From Tetramitus jugosus (lineage: Eukaryota > Heterolobosea > Eutetramitea > Acrasida > Vahlkampfiidae): DNA of 64,000 bases. Of this stretch, positions 39,553-51,500 are shown in pieces (positions within the stretch are counted from its first letter, which is position 1; every line of letters starts with the position of its first letter). Both the position numbers and the translations under genes were made by a program. The notes beneath the pieces are model-generated. The model had not been told where the DNA came from and made no database searches. It was given only the letters and a program-made list of their open reading frames with translations. The stretch lies in NCBI GenBank assembly GCA_937625935.1, contig OW569355.1, positions 248,001 through 312,000 on the forward strand. The letters run 5' to 3'.

Positions 39553-41493
39553 ATGTTCAAATCGACACAAGATATTTCAGCGTTCCAACTACGAAGGAGA
39601 ACCATGTCGAAGAAGATGAAGAGAACGACCAATCCAAACGAAAACAGTCCTATTCTCTATGTCGATGTGCTCTATGGAAAATATTTGTGCAAGAATGGAA
39701 AAAGTTTGTGCTTGTTTTCTACTACTCTCTCTGTTTACTCCATTTCTTTCTCGTTCCTCCCCAGGTGTTTTTTTTCGACATGGGCAGTCAGTCAGTCTAC
39801 AGAAAAACTAACTGCTTTTTTGCTTTTACATGACATGTCAATTATTATTATCACATGACACGACATGATGATCTCAATCACCACCAACATTGAATCAACA
39901 TTGAATTCAACAGAGTTTGATTTATTGTACTGTGTCGTAGAGTATGATGGACAAGAGAACGTGACTGACGTTGCCCATGAAAAATCACAATCGAGCATGT
40001 CAGAAGTGCTTGAATGGAGCGATTCATTCATGTTTCAAGCACCTCATCTCAACAAAAACAATAGCACTACCACCACCACCACTACTCACAACAACAATAA
40101 TAATAGCTCTTCCAACTCCACTCCAACTACTCCTACGTCCTCTACTTCTCACTCTGCTTTGAAAGAAGCCACCGATAGCAGCAGCAACGACACACTGCGC
40201 GTTCACGTCTACAGTCGAAAATTCCTGGCAAAGGATTTTCATTTGGGCACCATTGTCGTACCGTTGAACACGCTGACCGATGAAGGCGTCACTAAAAAGT
40301 GGTTCAAGTTGGCAGAAGTCGACGGTATTACGGGCAGTATCATGCTAAAGCTACAATACACGGCAAGTGATCGTGGAAGAATGAATTTGTTGCAAGAGTT
40401 GATACCAGAGAATCATTATGCACCGTTGGTGAACTCGTTTGGCAATTTGTCTACGAGAAATTTTGTTGTCATGTTCGACAATGATACACTGATTCCGAAC
40501 GCGGCTGAAATTGAGTCGTTGCTCAAGCTTGTGATCAATTCGGAGACAAACACGTTGAATCGTAACTCTGTGATGAAACTGTTGGTGGATTCCGAAGTGA
40601 GAGCCAGTGCTTCCAATGTAGGAACACTGTTTCGAAGAAATTCATTGTGTTCAAAGTTGTTGACCTCGTACATGAACTACTATGGACAGAGGTATTTGCA
40701 AGCGAGATTGCAAACATTTGTTCAGACGTTGAACGATGAGGATGAAGAGTTGGAGGTCGATCCACATCGAATCAATCCAAACTCGGATCAAAAAGTCGAT
40801 GTCAAGAAGAATATGAAGATTGTGTTGAAAAAGACTGAACAGTTGATCAAGGAGATTACGGATCTGCCTAATGAGGTGCCATATGAACTGCGTGAGAGCA
40901 ACGGTATTCTAGCTCAGTCGATTGCAGAGATTTTTGCAGAACAAAACAAGAATAATTGTGTGGTGCAGACAGCGGTCGGTGGTGCCATGTTCCTTCGCTT
41001 TGTTTGCCCTGCATTGACCAGTCCTCACCTCTATGGATTGTTGCAAAGTGCACCAACGAGAAAGGCGCACAGAACACTCATGATTGTCACCAAGATTTTA
41101 CAAAATTTGGCCAATGGTGTCGAATTTGGAAAGAAGGAAGACTTTATGACCAAGGCCAACAAGCTCATCAAGAAACAAAAGAAGCCATTCACAAAGTTTG
41201 TCGAAGCCATTATTGCACAAAATTTGACACCTTCTGTGGGAGATGATGTTGAGCCTTCACAGCTCGTGTGGTCACTGTACAACCTGCACTCGTACTTGCA
41301 CAAGAATTGGGCCATCATTGTCAAGGCGCTGATGAGTCCAAAGGACTGCACTGAATACTCCTTCTCCATCCTTACGGGTTCCAATATATCGAAACAGGAA
41401 GTGTCCGAGATATTGATGCAACTCACGAGCGTGAAGGAGCAATTGGATAAGCTCGGAGAGCCAATCAAGATTGTGAAGGCTGTTTCTCAGTAA
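39553..41493 (+). CDS. C2-domain RasGAP protein (two exons)
   Basis: Exons 39553-39703 and 39914-41493 (210-nt intron; donor GTTTGT, acceptor CAACAG) give 576 residues. The join rebuilds a C2 domain: ILYVDVLYGKYLCKNGK with KFDLLYCVVEYDGQENVTDV, later DTLRVHVYSRKFLAKDFHLG, with a Thr/Asn/Ser-rich loop between strands. The RasGAP domain (residues ~235-505) has the arginine finger loop (GTLFRRNSLCSKLL) and the FLRFVCPALTSPHLYGL block. It should bind Ras-GTP and stimulate hydrolysis at membranes through the C2 domain. The intron lies inside the C2 fold and contains alternative ATGs, the reason the frame appears to start at 39865. Confidence 0.9.
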
Positions 41494-41733
41494 CCTTTTT
41501 GAATGCGAGTCGGGTGTGTTCTGTATTACTATGCACTCGCTGATTCCCCTTTATTTATTTCTTCCAACAACGAACACACAGATAAAACTATCTGTCGTTT
41601 TCCCTATTGTTTTGTCAGATGCATGACAATAAACAAAATACCAAAGCTTTTTGATCAAATTTTCGTAAGAAGAAAAAACAAGTCAAGGAACAAAACCCGC
41701 ATCACACATCACAATCAAGCTTTGATAAAAAAA

Positions 41734-44400
41734 ATGACCAAAAAGAAGCCTGGCAACCACAAAAAGTCCTCTGCTTCCAGCAACCAAACACAACTACCAA
41801 TAACAACAACCACAACACAACACGCTTCTCCAACAATACCTTCCAATGAAATGACCATCAACAACACCAATAATCATCATCACAATGATATTCACATTGA
41901 ACCACCTCAAAAGCTTCCACCACCACATGAACAACAACACGTGTCATCTTCAACCTCTCCATCGTCATTATCACCTCCATCAACTCCTACTGATGACAAC
42001 AACAATAGCATAATAGCTTTTACTCCAATCATCCACACTCCTACCACAACAACAACAACAATGACGATGAGTAGTAGCACACCAATGACTCCACTCACTC
42101 CATTCTCACCACTCTCACCTTCCTTTCATCGATCACTCAATAGCAGCAACGTGACTACGAATTCTATTTTGACTCGAAAAGTCGCATCGGCGATCGCTGC
42201 TGCTTCTACACTTGGAGAAAATGAAAAATTGAGAAATTCACTACAGTACATTTCCACTTTTTATCATCATGATGATAACGATGGTGATGGTGGTGATGAC
42301 AATGATATTCACATGATGGATCATAATGCAATGATGACAAGATCCAAAAAACAACAACAAAATCACGATGATTTGCAGAGTATATTAGAAAAGAGAGCTC
42401 TAGAGAATCATGAGCTATTATTGAACGAATTCTTAAAGGTGAATGATCAATTGACTCTGTTGGACTCGGTTGTCAACGAGTTGAATCGTACGTGTGATGT
42501 GATTGATCAGCGATTGAATCGAAATCGTGATCAGAGTGCACAGTTCTTGTTGAAAATTCGATTATTGAACGATTCGATTCGCGAGACTGAGAATAGACAA
42601 CGTGATGCACAAGAGTTTTTGGATCGATTCCAGTTGAGTGACGATGAGAGAGATGTGATTGTCAGTGGACGAGTGGACACTGTGTTTTTTGCAACGTTGA
42701 AAAAGGTGCATGACATTTATACGCAGTGCACAGAAATGTTGAGAAGTGAACAGCATCGAGCCGGGTTGGAAATTTTGGAAGAAATGTCGAATTATCAGGA
42801 CATTGCCTATGAACGATTGTCGAGATGGATACAGAACAAGTGCAAGTATTTGGCTGCATCGGGTTTTGGTTCCTCCTCGTCCAATTTGCATCATTCAACA
42901 AACAAGTTTTTTGATTCGGATGATAATTTGATTACGGATCCAGATGAAGTTGAATTTATCGTGGAAGAGGAGTTGAAGTGTGCATTGGAGGCATTGGCAG
43001 AGAGACCTGTCTTGCTCAATTGCTGTATTAATGAAATTAAGAGTGCCAGGAGGAGTTCATTGTCTCAAAGGTTTATCGAGGCTTTGAAGAGAGGTACAGG
43101 CAGACACGGATCTCGCCCAATAGAAATGCAATTGCATGATCCGTTGCGGTACATTGGTGATATTTTGGCATGGGTCCATCAATCTGCGGCCTCTGAACGT
43201 GAATTGATTGATAACATCTTATCAATTCAACATGGCGGTAATATGGCCGATGAGGCAGCTGCTCTCAAATCACCGACTACTGATCATCCAAGTGCTGAAA
43301 TCTTAAAAAAGAGAGCCAGTTGGGATGCATCGCCGATTCACAGGAGACACAGTGTCAACTTCAATCAAAGTAAAACTCGACTATTGTTCGAGATTTTGAA
43401 TGATACGTTCAAGGAGTTAATACCTCACTTGGAAGATTGTGTCAGGCAAGTATTGAAATCTTCGAGTAAGGAGAACTTGGTTGTGTACTTTAGAGTGGCT
43501 CATGTTTTGGAACTGTACTCGTTCACCATTGGCAAACTGTTGGGTGAAGATTCAAGCATATCAACATTATTGATTCAATTGAAGGAGCAATCCATGGACA
43601 AGTTCTTCCAGGTATTGGAAAAGAATGTTCGTGAGATTACACAATCTGATGACATTATTATCCCTGATGACTTGAGTCCTCCAGAAACCATCAAGGACAT
43701 TATGGATAAGTTAAATGAAATTATGAGCACATACAACAAGTCTGTGGTGCCAGAAGAGCGCAGAGAAGAAGATTTTAATCATGTGCTATCAGCTGTGGTT
43801 GATCCATTGTTGACGAAATTGGAGCAATTTTATCAGAAACAAAAAGAAAATGCAGAATCGATCAGTAGTGGATTGCTATCAAAGAAATCGATACGCAACA
43901 TATCCGATATCCATGTATTTTCGATCAATTGCTATTTCCTCATGCAAAACTCGCTCGGCAATTTTACATTTACAACGAAGAAGGTGGAGCAGATTGTGAA
44001 CACAATGGACAGACATGTAGAAATGTTTATTACGCATCAATCTTGTTCTTTGTTGAGCCAATGTGGAATAGATGAGAAGATCACATTGATCAAGAGCAAC
44101 ACTGGTGTCGGTGTGCCTCTGTCCCAGGTCTCAGGTCTCGAAAGAACAGCTCTTGCAGAATTTATTCAACAGTTTTATGAGAATCTGTTCTCGTTGGGCT
44201 CTCAACTATTGGCACAGAGACAATGCTATCAGATTACCAGTGCTCGATTGAGAGTGTACACACAGAACAAGATTGCCTCTTCGCTCACATCGGCTTACTC
44301 TCTGTTGTACAAGGCGATACACGAAGCAGCAAACGAATACGAAAAGCCAGAAGAACTTGCCTACTACTCACCTCAACAAGTCATCACCCTGCTCGAGTAA
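41734..44400 (+). CDS. COG6: COG6, conserved oligomeric Golgi complex subunit 6
   Basis: 888 residues from the ATG at 41734 (the frame is open from 41503, but that part is leader-like). Residues 1-220 are low-complexity Thr/His/Asn/Pro. COG6 features follow: ENHELLLNEFLKVNDQLTLL, AQEFLDRFQLSDDERDVI, then IYTQCTEMLRSEQHRAGLEI, YERLSRWIQNKC and LHDPLRYIGDILAWVHQSAA. The latter two blocks are highly characteristic. COG is the tether of retrograde intra-Golgi traffic; COG6 is in lobe B. The full length to the last helices is present, with the end EKPEELAYYSPQQVITLLE. Confidence 0.93.
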   Translation: MTKKKPGNHKKSSASSNQTQLPITTTTTQHASPTIPSNEMTINNTNNHHHNDIHIEPPQKLPPPHEQQHVSSSTSPSSLSPPSTPTDDNNNSIIAFTPIIHTPTTTTTTMTMSSSTPMTPLTPFSPLSPSFHRSLNSSNVTTNSILTRKVASAIAAASTLGENEKLRNSLQYISTFYHHDDNDGDGGDDNDIHMMDHNAMMTRSKKQQQNHDDLQSILEKRALENHELLLNEFLKVNDQLTLLDSVVNELNRTCDVIDQRLNRNRDQSAQFLLKIRLLNDSIRETENRQRDAQEFLDRFQLSDDERDVIVSGRVDTVFFATLKKVHDIYTQCTEMLRSEQHRAGLEILEEMSNYQDIAYERLSRWIQNKCKYLAASGFGSSSSNLHHSTNKFFDSDDNLITDPDEVEFIVEEELKCALEALAERPVLLNCCINEIKSARRSSLSQRFIEALKRGTGRHGSRPIEMQLHDPLRYIGDILAWVHQSAASERELIDNILSIQHGGNMADEAAALKSPTTDHPSAEILKKRASWDASPIHRRHSVNFNQSKTRLLFEILNDTFKELIPHLEDCVRQVLKSSSKENLVVYFRVAHVLELYSFTIGKLLGEDSSISTLLIQLKEQSMDKFFQVLEKNVREITQSDDIIIPDDLSPPETIKDIMDKLNEIMSTYNKSVVPEERREEDFNHVLSAVVDPLLTKLEQFYQKQKENAESISSGLLSKKSIRNISDIHVFSINCYFLMQNSLGNFTFTTKKVEQIVNTMDRHVEMFITHQSCSLLSQCGIDEKITLIKSNTGVGVPLSQVSGLERTALAEFIQQFYENLFSLGSQLLAQRQCYQITSARLRVYTQNKIASSLTSAYSLLYKAIHEAANEYEKPEELAYYSPQQVITLLE

Positions 44401-44744
44401 ATCTATTGCCTTTTGTCAGTCAAAACAACTTATAAATCTCAGGCGCTGGTGTGTCCACATTGAATTCGGATTTAGCATGGAATGTTGGATTCATAGAAAT
44501 CACACATCATTGAAATATACAATCACTCCAGCAGCATACTCAGCACTCATAACTTTGTCCCCATCACAACCACACACTTCAGTATGGGTCCTATTTTATT
44601 GTCGCGAAAATTGCCGACGAAAAATGTTCATCGATTCCCTTGAACATTCAATAAAAACCTTGTGTGAAAACAGTCAGAAAAAACAACAACATCAAAACAA
44701 GCAATCATCTGTCTCCCGCACCAACACACAACAATAACAACAAA
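44401..44744. other. Intergenic region
   Basis: 344 bp between COG6 and WDR12 on the same strand. Open frames here are shadows of COG6's end and WDR12's leader. The last ~60 bp is A/C-rich leader. Nothing else recognised. Confidence 0.5.
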
Positions 44745-46307
44745 ATGCAGGTGTTAACAGAAACAAACTTTCCAAAGGAAATTCAAGTGAGTTTCACCAC
44801 AAAATCCTTTCCACACAAGACTCCAGAGACTCCATTCACTGTTCCTAGTGAAATGACACGTTTTGGTCTATCTGAACTTGTGAATCATTTGTTACGAGAT
44901 GATTTGAGTGGTGAGATTGTGCCATTTGAGTTCTTGGTCGAATACAGAGAAGGAAAGAAGGTCTTTTTGCGAACTTCACTTGCAAAATTTTTTGTCAAAA
45001 TACAACAGTATCCAGTATGTGTGGCATTTCATTTTTTCTCATGTGTTTGTGACGACAACACATTCTCACACTGCTTTTCTTTCAAAAAATGGAAAAAATT
45101 TCCGTCCGTGATGAATTTGGCGCCAAAAAAATAGGAAAGCGTAATTACGTTGGAGTATGTGGAGTCTACTCCGCCACCAAAGCACGTGGATACTATACCT
45201 CATGATGACTGGGTATCCGCCATTAGCAGACAAGTTGATTTTTCTTCCAAGAGCAACACTGAATATGTGTTCTCTGGTTCCTATGACGGAGTGGTGCGAT
45301 TGATGGAATTTCCATTGAAAAAGAATCAAAAATCAACCAGCGACAATAACACTAGTGCTGCCAGTGGACAAGTCTTGCTCAAGACACATGCTCTATCGAG
45401 TCCCATTACATCGATTCACGGTTATTTGAACAAGTCGGGTGATGAATTGATGAGATATGTTGTGAGTTGTCAGGATGAAACACTTCGTTTGTACACTGTG
45501 AGAAAACAACAGCAACAACAAGAAGAAGGTTCGAACAAGTTGCGCGTTGATTTGAAGGTGAGATTCAAGGGACACGAAGACACCATTACATCGACCGATA
45601 TTAACTCCTCTTTGACCATGTGCTGCACGGGAAGTGATGACAAGACGGTTAGAATTTGGGATTTGAAGAATTTTGGTGCTGCAGTGTCATCTACGAACGA
45701 TGATGAAGATGAATCGCAACCAAAGAAGAAGCGCCGTGTCAATGTTGAAGTCGCAGAGGGACAACCAGTTGCAAAACTCACTGGACACATTCTAGGTGTG
45801 TCTCACGTCAAGTATTCACCCGTTGGTGATGCGATTATTAGTGCTGGTATGGATCACACGATCCGTACTCATGATCTGACCACAGGAAGCAACTCTAATA
45901 CGATACATGGTTCCAAGCCTGCTACCTGCATTGCACCACACGTTCAATTCAGTACCAATCCAATTATTTTGAGTTCCTATCCTGATCACATTGTCCGTCT
46001 TCATGATTCCAGAGTCGCTGGTAAGGCTCAAATCTTTAAGTCTCACAAGGCATGGGTCAGAGGTGTCCAATGGATAAATAAGAGTGGTAATGCATCGAGT
46101 GATGTCACATCCTTCTTCTCATGGGGAGATGACAATCATTTGAAGGTGTGGGACCTGAGAAGTGCTGTTCCGGTTCACAGCTTCAAGCACAGCGATAAGG
46201 AACAGAGCAGATGGGTGAGCGATTGGAAAGTACTTGCTGGATGCGCCATATCAGATGGTATTCTCAGTGGTGGTAGTGACTGTATGCTCAAGAAACATCT
46301 CGTATAA
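44745..46307 (+). CDS. WDR12: WDR12/Ytm1 ribosome biogenesis WD40 protein (two exons)
   Basis: Exons 44745-45014 and 45135-46307 (120-nt intron, GTATGT...AAATAG) give 480 residues. N-terminal NLE (Ubl-like) domain spans ~10-95: IQVSFTTKSFPHKTPETPFT, TRFGLSELVNHLLRDD, then VFLRTSLAKFFVKIQQYP joined to ESVITLEYVESTPPPKHVDT. Six to seven WD repeats follow (VFSGSYDGVVRLMEFP; CTGSDDKTVRIWDLKNF; HLKVWDLRSAVPVHSF). WDR12 with PES1 and BOP1 forms the PeBoW complex for 60S maturation. A poly-Gln/acidic insertion (DDEDESQPKKKRRVN) sits between blades and carries a KKKRR nuclear signal. Confidence 0.95.
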
Positions 46308-46392
46308 AAGGAATATTATCTCTCTTTCCCTTTTATGTGCTCATTTTTCTGTTCCCGCCTCTCATGCGGAGTTGAATGAAATCTACGATTCA

Positions 46393-48396
46393 ATGAAGGA
46401 AGAGAGAACAAATAAAAGTTCTCTCAGCAATTTGTTTGTTTGGTTCATGGGTAACGTTTGTGGCAATACAAGAAGACAAGTAGAACTCGAGGCGAAGCAG
46501 GAAGAGTCAAGAGGCAACTCTGAACAACCTCCATCCATTACTCCTCTCAAGAGTCCTGCTTTGAAAAAGAGTAAATCTGCATTGCTGTTGCTCAGTCCTG
46601 TAGCTCTCTTTTCTCCCAGAAATCATGGGAATGAGGAGGAAGTGCTAGATGTCGAAATTTCCGATGAATTGGTGTGTAATTACTCTGTTGTGACCTAATA
46701 TTGGCTTTTTGAAGGAAGTATCTAAAACTATTTATCATAGCTTCATTCACCTCAAGACCATGCTGGAGTAGTTGATTGGAGTAATGATAACGTACGTTCG
46801 ATTGTAGCGAATGCAGATGAGTTTGCTAGCAATATTTCTTCGACAACCTCTTGGACAATACAATCCCTATCTGACCATTTGTTGAGGTCAGTATCTCAAG
46901 CTTATTCCATCTTTGAGAAGCATCTCTATCTTTCCAGGTGTGTAGTACGATGGATATTTTCCAATATCAAGTATGACGAAGAAGGAGAGTCACGGGGTGA
47001 ATACACAAAGAATTCCTCCAGAGCTAATATTGCCTCCAGTTGTATCTCTTCCAAAAAGAGCGATAGATTTGGATTAGCAGTACTATTGTTCATGCTGTTG
47101 GAGAAAATGGATACACCAGTAGTTATCATTAATGGTTGGATAAATCCATGTGTGGGTGTAAATTACTCGACAACAACCCACACCTGGAATGCGATATGCA
47201 TAGACCAAAGTTGGTATCTAGTGGATATGTTTAGTTTAATCTCGAATGAGGACAACAATGATCTATCGAGTCGATTCTTCTTGCCTACACCGGAGGAGTT
47301 TGTGTTAGACCATCTCCCAGAACAGAGAGAATGGCAACTATTAAAGAATCCAGTGAATAAGGAAGATTTTGCCAAGATGGCTACCTTTGAGAAAGAATTC
47401 GATGAGATGGGTTTCAGAATGTTAGACAACAGGTTCAGTCGATTCTATATTACATGTACAAATCAGATTTCAATCCCATTCGAAGTATCTTCAGAAGAGG
47501 TAATTGAAGGAGCGATTGTTGTGGGCGAACTGACTCCTATTGACCACGAATATCCATCGTGGTTAGAAGATAGGAGTTTTATTATGTTTCGCAAAGATGT
47601 TTCCAAAAGACAGGTAGTGCTCGATTGCACTCTCCCCTATGTGGGAAAGTTTAACTTGACTGTGTTTGGTGGAAACAAAAAACAGGATGGAGGATTTTAC
47701 TTACACAAGTTTGTTGACTATCAGATTGAGAGTACAACTCCTATTGATGTGAATGAAGATAATTATCAACAACATTGTTTGGGATATCCTAGAGTCTTCC
47801 GTTCATATGATCCTAACTTAGAGACTCTCATAGCTCCATCCATTGCCTACTTTAAGTTCGATAAGCCAATCGAATTTAAGTTGTGGTCTGCAAGAGCTGA
47901 GCAAATGGTTCTCGTTAATGACAAGAACTGGTACGAATTCAAGAAAGAACCAATTGAAAATGGTTCACACTTTTCACTCTCTCTTCCTCAAGGATTGACG
48001 CCTGCCAGTACAAAGATCTACTCTTGCCAGCCATCTTCGATGATATTTGTCCCCATCTTAGAATACCCTCACGAAGGACGGGAAAGTACTCAAATGTCGA
48101 GTAACTGTTTCCGTTATGGAGTCTACATTTATGATATCAGAGTAGTACTAGATGAATGCACGATCGAGTTCAGAACACGTTCCGAAATGGATATTAATTG
48201 CAATTTGGTCCTATTGGAGGAAGGAGGAGAAACCATAGTCAATGAGCAACAAATGAAAACAACACGAACAGATGACAAGGTGAACATCCAAATTCAATTC
48301 CCTAAACCTGGAGTCTACATATTCGATTGTATTGGAAAAACTTCAACCATTTTCCCTCTGTTCACTGTCACTCTCGAGTGTCTTCACCGGAAGTAA
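46393..48396 (+). CDS. KY-type transglutaminase-like protein (two exons)
   Basis: Exons 46393-46671 and 46741-48396 (69-nt intron, donor GTGTGT, acceptor ATCATAG) give 644 residues. Residues ~190-260 resemble a transglutaminase-like core: SSKKSDRFGLAVLLFMLLEK, then VVIINGWINPC, THTWNAICIDQSWYLVDMF. His and Asp of the triad are at HTWN and VDMF, but the position of the Cys (G-V-C-x-G in KY) has Arg/Phe (SDRFG). The rest (residues ~300-640) holds Ig/beta-sandwich-like repeats as in kyphoscoliosis peptidase (KY). The end reads FPKPGVYIFDCIGKTSTIFP. Most likely a non-catalytic scaffold; family assignment is moderate. Confidence 0.7.
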
Positions 48397-48538
48397 AGTT
48401 AGAATTTTGAAAAGGTACTGCAACTTCCAGCTTGTCTATCATTCTCTCATCGTGAAGCTTCACAATTCACTTGGAGCTTGCCAAACTTTGCCACTCGAGC
48501 ACAAAAAATCATCGAAACAATCGAACGCTTCACTGATC

Positions 48539-51500
48539 ATGAACAACACAATGATGATCATACCGCCATCACAAACACCAACTCTGCCTTACATGGGCCC
48601 AACATTCAACCCATCATCACCACCATTCATCACAACCAACAACCATAGTCAACAAAATCATCCAAATGGTAGCACGGCAGCAGTTTCTTTTCGAGTTCAT
48701 TTGCACAATGTGCATGCCAAGCTCTTTTCCCAATCATCAGAAACAGACCTGGATCAAGCACCACTTTCAAACAACAAAAACAATTGGTTTTTGAATGTGA
48801 ATTTTGCCCAGTTTCAAAGCTTTCAAAAGCAAGGTGTGTTAGCTCTCAATTCTAACAACAATAACAACAAGAGTGATGCTGTGAATAGCTCAAGTGAAGA
48901 AGTGGATTGGACATTGGATCGTAGTTTTGTCTATGAGACAAAATTCGTAGAGTTTCTAAGTCAAAAGCACCTTGTGATGCGATTGTACTCTTCTAGCTCA
49001 GTGGATACTACCAGTAAGAGCAACAAGAACAGCAACAAGAGCAAGAATAGAGGTGAGCCGAGTGATGAACTGACTGTTTTTGTTTCTCAAGTCAAGATTG
49101 ATCTCTATACACTTGCCTGTGGAACGAAACATCATGAATTGGTACTGCTGGATGAACAGGAGAAACAAATTGGAGTACTGTATGCGGATGTGAGTATGGA
49201 GCAGGTGAGTGAAGTTCAGTTGTGCATTCGATCGATTCATGTATCGATGATGCAGCAGCTTCATGCAAGTATGGATAATATGGACGATCATCAGATTCAT
49301 CTTGTGTATCGACACACGGGTGCCAATTCAAAGGTGTACCATACGGACACATTGAGTCATAATGAGAATAGTGCATCGCCATTGTCTTCATTTTGGCAGA
49401 ACTTGAAACCATTGTGCTTCAATTGCACACTGAAGGAATTGTTGCAAGAGTCCATTACGATTCAAGTGGTTCGCAAGTGGCAACTACAATATGTTTCTGT
49501 TGCTTTCTGTAGAATACCATTGGTGCAAGTGATTTCCCTGAATCATGGGCAGACCATTCCATTCAATGGAGCTCTTGTTTTTAATGATATGATATGTGGC
49601 AGTATAAATTGCTTGGTGGAGTCAAGGAACGTACCTGTCTTCTCTCAGTTGACGAATGGAAAGAACGTAGGGCATGGAATTGTTGGTGGTTCGATGTTAT
49701 ACAAGGGCGTACGAGTTCCAACGGTTCCTCGCTTCTCTAATGATGCAGAGGCACAACATCACCTCAAGATGCAGACAGAGCAAATGCAAGAAGAGAAGAA
49801 GGCACAAGCACCTTCATTTGACCCTCAACAATTTGTTGACACTGAAGATGTACCAACGAATCGCGAAGTCTCGCAACTTTTGTCTCAATCGAGCAACTTG
49901 AAACTATCCGACGATCGACTAAGTGCCATGTATCACATGTCCTCTGGTATCTGTGTGCCAGCATGTGTGAAATCATCCAGTTCCATTTACGACCTAAATT
50001 ATCAGTACTATGAAATTACTATTCTTGATTCTGGGGATCGCGATTTAATCACCATTGGATTATCTCCCCAATCGTTCGCATATACCTCACAGCCTGGTGT
50101 GAATGACGTATCGTATGGTTATAAGTCGGAGAGTGGCAACATTATCCACGGCGCAAAGAGTACGCAATATGGCCCTGCATATACGATAGGAGATACCATT
50201 GGTTGTGGAGTGAGTACAGAAGGGACAGTGTATTTTACGAAAAATGGACAACTTCTAGGAGTAGCCTTCTATCCAATCACAAGCAAAATCTCAAACAATG
50301 ATCTATTCTGTACAGTGGCTCTTCACTCTAAAAACTCTAGGATCAGAGTGAATTTTGGCCAAGAACGATTTAAGTTTAATATCAAAAGTGCTCGAATGCC
50401 ATGTGGATGGAGATTGAATGAAGAGCTCGATCAATTTGGTCGCTTTTATTTTGTGTCAGTGAAAGGTGAAAAGACCTTTGTGGATCCTCGAACAACAACA
50501 GCCACATGGAAAGAACAGAATGACTGTACATCTGAGCGCTTATGTAATACATTGCAGCGTTCCTTGACGATATCATACTCATCTCAACAAAATAAGCCAA
50601 ATGAATATGATAAAACTTCGAAATGGCTGGGAATACGCTCGGATCGAGTATTGAATGCACTGAGGATGGTACCAAGATCTGCTTTCGTTCCTGAAGAACT
50701 CATCGCCTCCGCCAATATTGGTCAACATACTTCTGTTGACATCAATGATGTCTCTTTCGATCTAACCTCCACATTAGTTATTGCCCGGGCGCTAGATGAG
50801 TTTTCTTTGAAACAAGGAGATCGGTTTATGGAAATCGGTTCTGGTTGTGGTTTTATGACAGCCTTGGCTGGATTGATTGTTGGAAATGCTGGGACGTCAT
50901 GCGGTATCGATATTAACATTGCCGCTGTCCAATTCGCGAGAAACAAAGTGAGTGAATTTACAAAGCAGACGGGTATACCGTTAGAATCGGTCCTGTTTGC
51001 AAAGCGAAACATCTTCATGACCCACAATACAAGAAGACCCCACAATATTATAGATGATTGTATTCTCAACATGGCTTTTACCTTTCCTGCAACCAAACCA
51101 AGAGGTAACCCTCTTTTGACGGAATATAATGCAATATTTTGTGGTTTGGAAGTTCAGAGCAGCCAAATCGATACTCTTAAGCGATATACAAAGAAGGGTG
51201 GCTGTATTATCACATGTGTGAATGGAAAACTAGTAAAGTTATGCCAAAAGGGAACAAAGTGGACACAAACTGTTTTAATGAACTTGCCTCCTGATAGCAT
51301 ATCTCAGGCAGTGCTACCAACGCCATTGGAAGAACGAGAAGACAAGCTAAATACTATTCGTGACACTCTTGCAGATATGGGATATTCTCCAGAGAGAATT
51401 GAATCGGGCTTGGATCATATTGTCAAAAACATGGATGCTGAATCGGACACCGAGTTTAACGATTCTCATATACAAGCCGCAATGTTAAACTTCTGTCATG

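Noticed and set aside
39865-39913. Start of the RasGAP frame at 39865
   Set aside because: This part is intron; the acceptor at 39913 joined to exon 39553-39703 restores the C2 domain.
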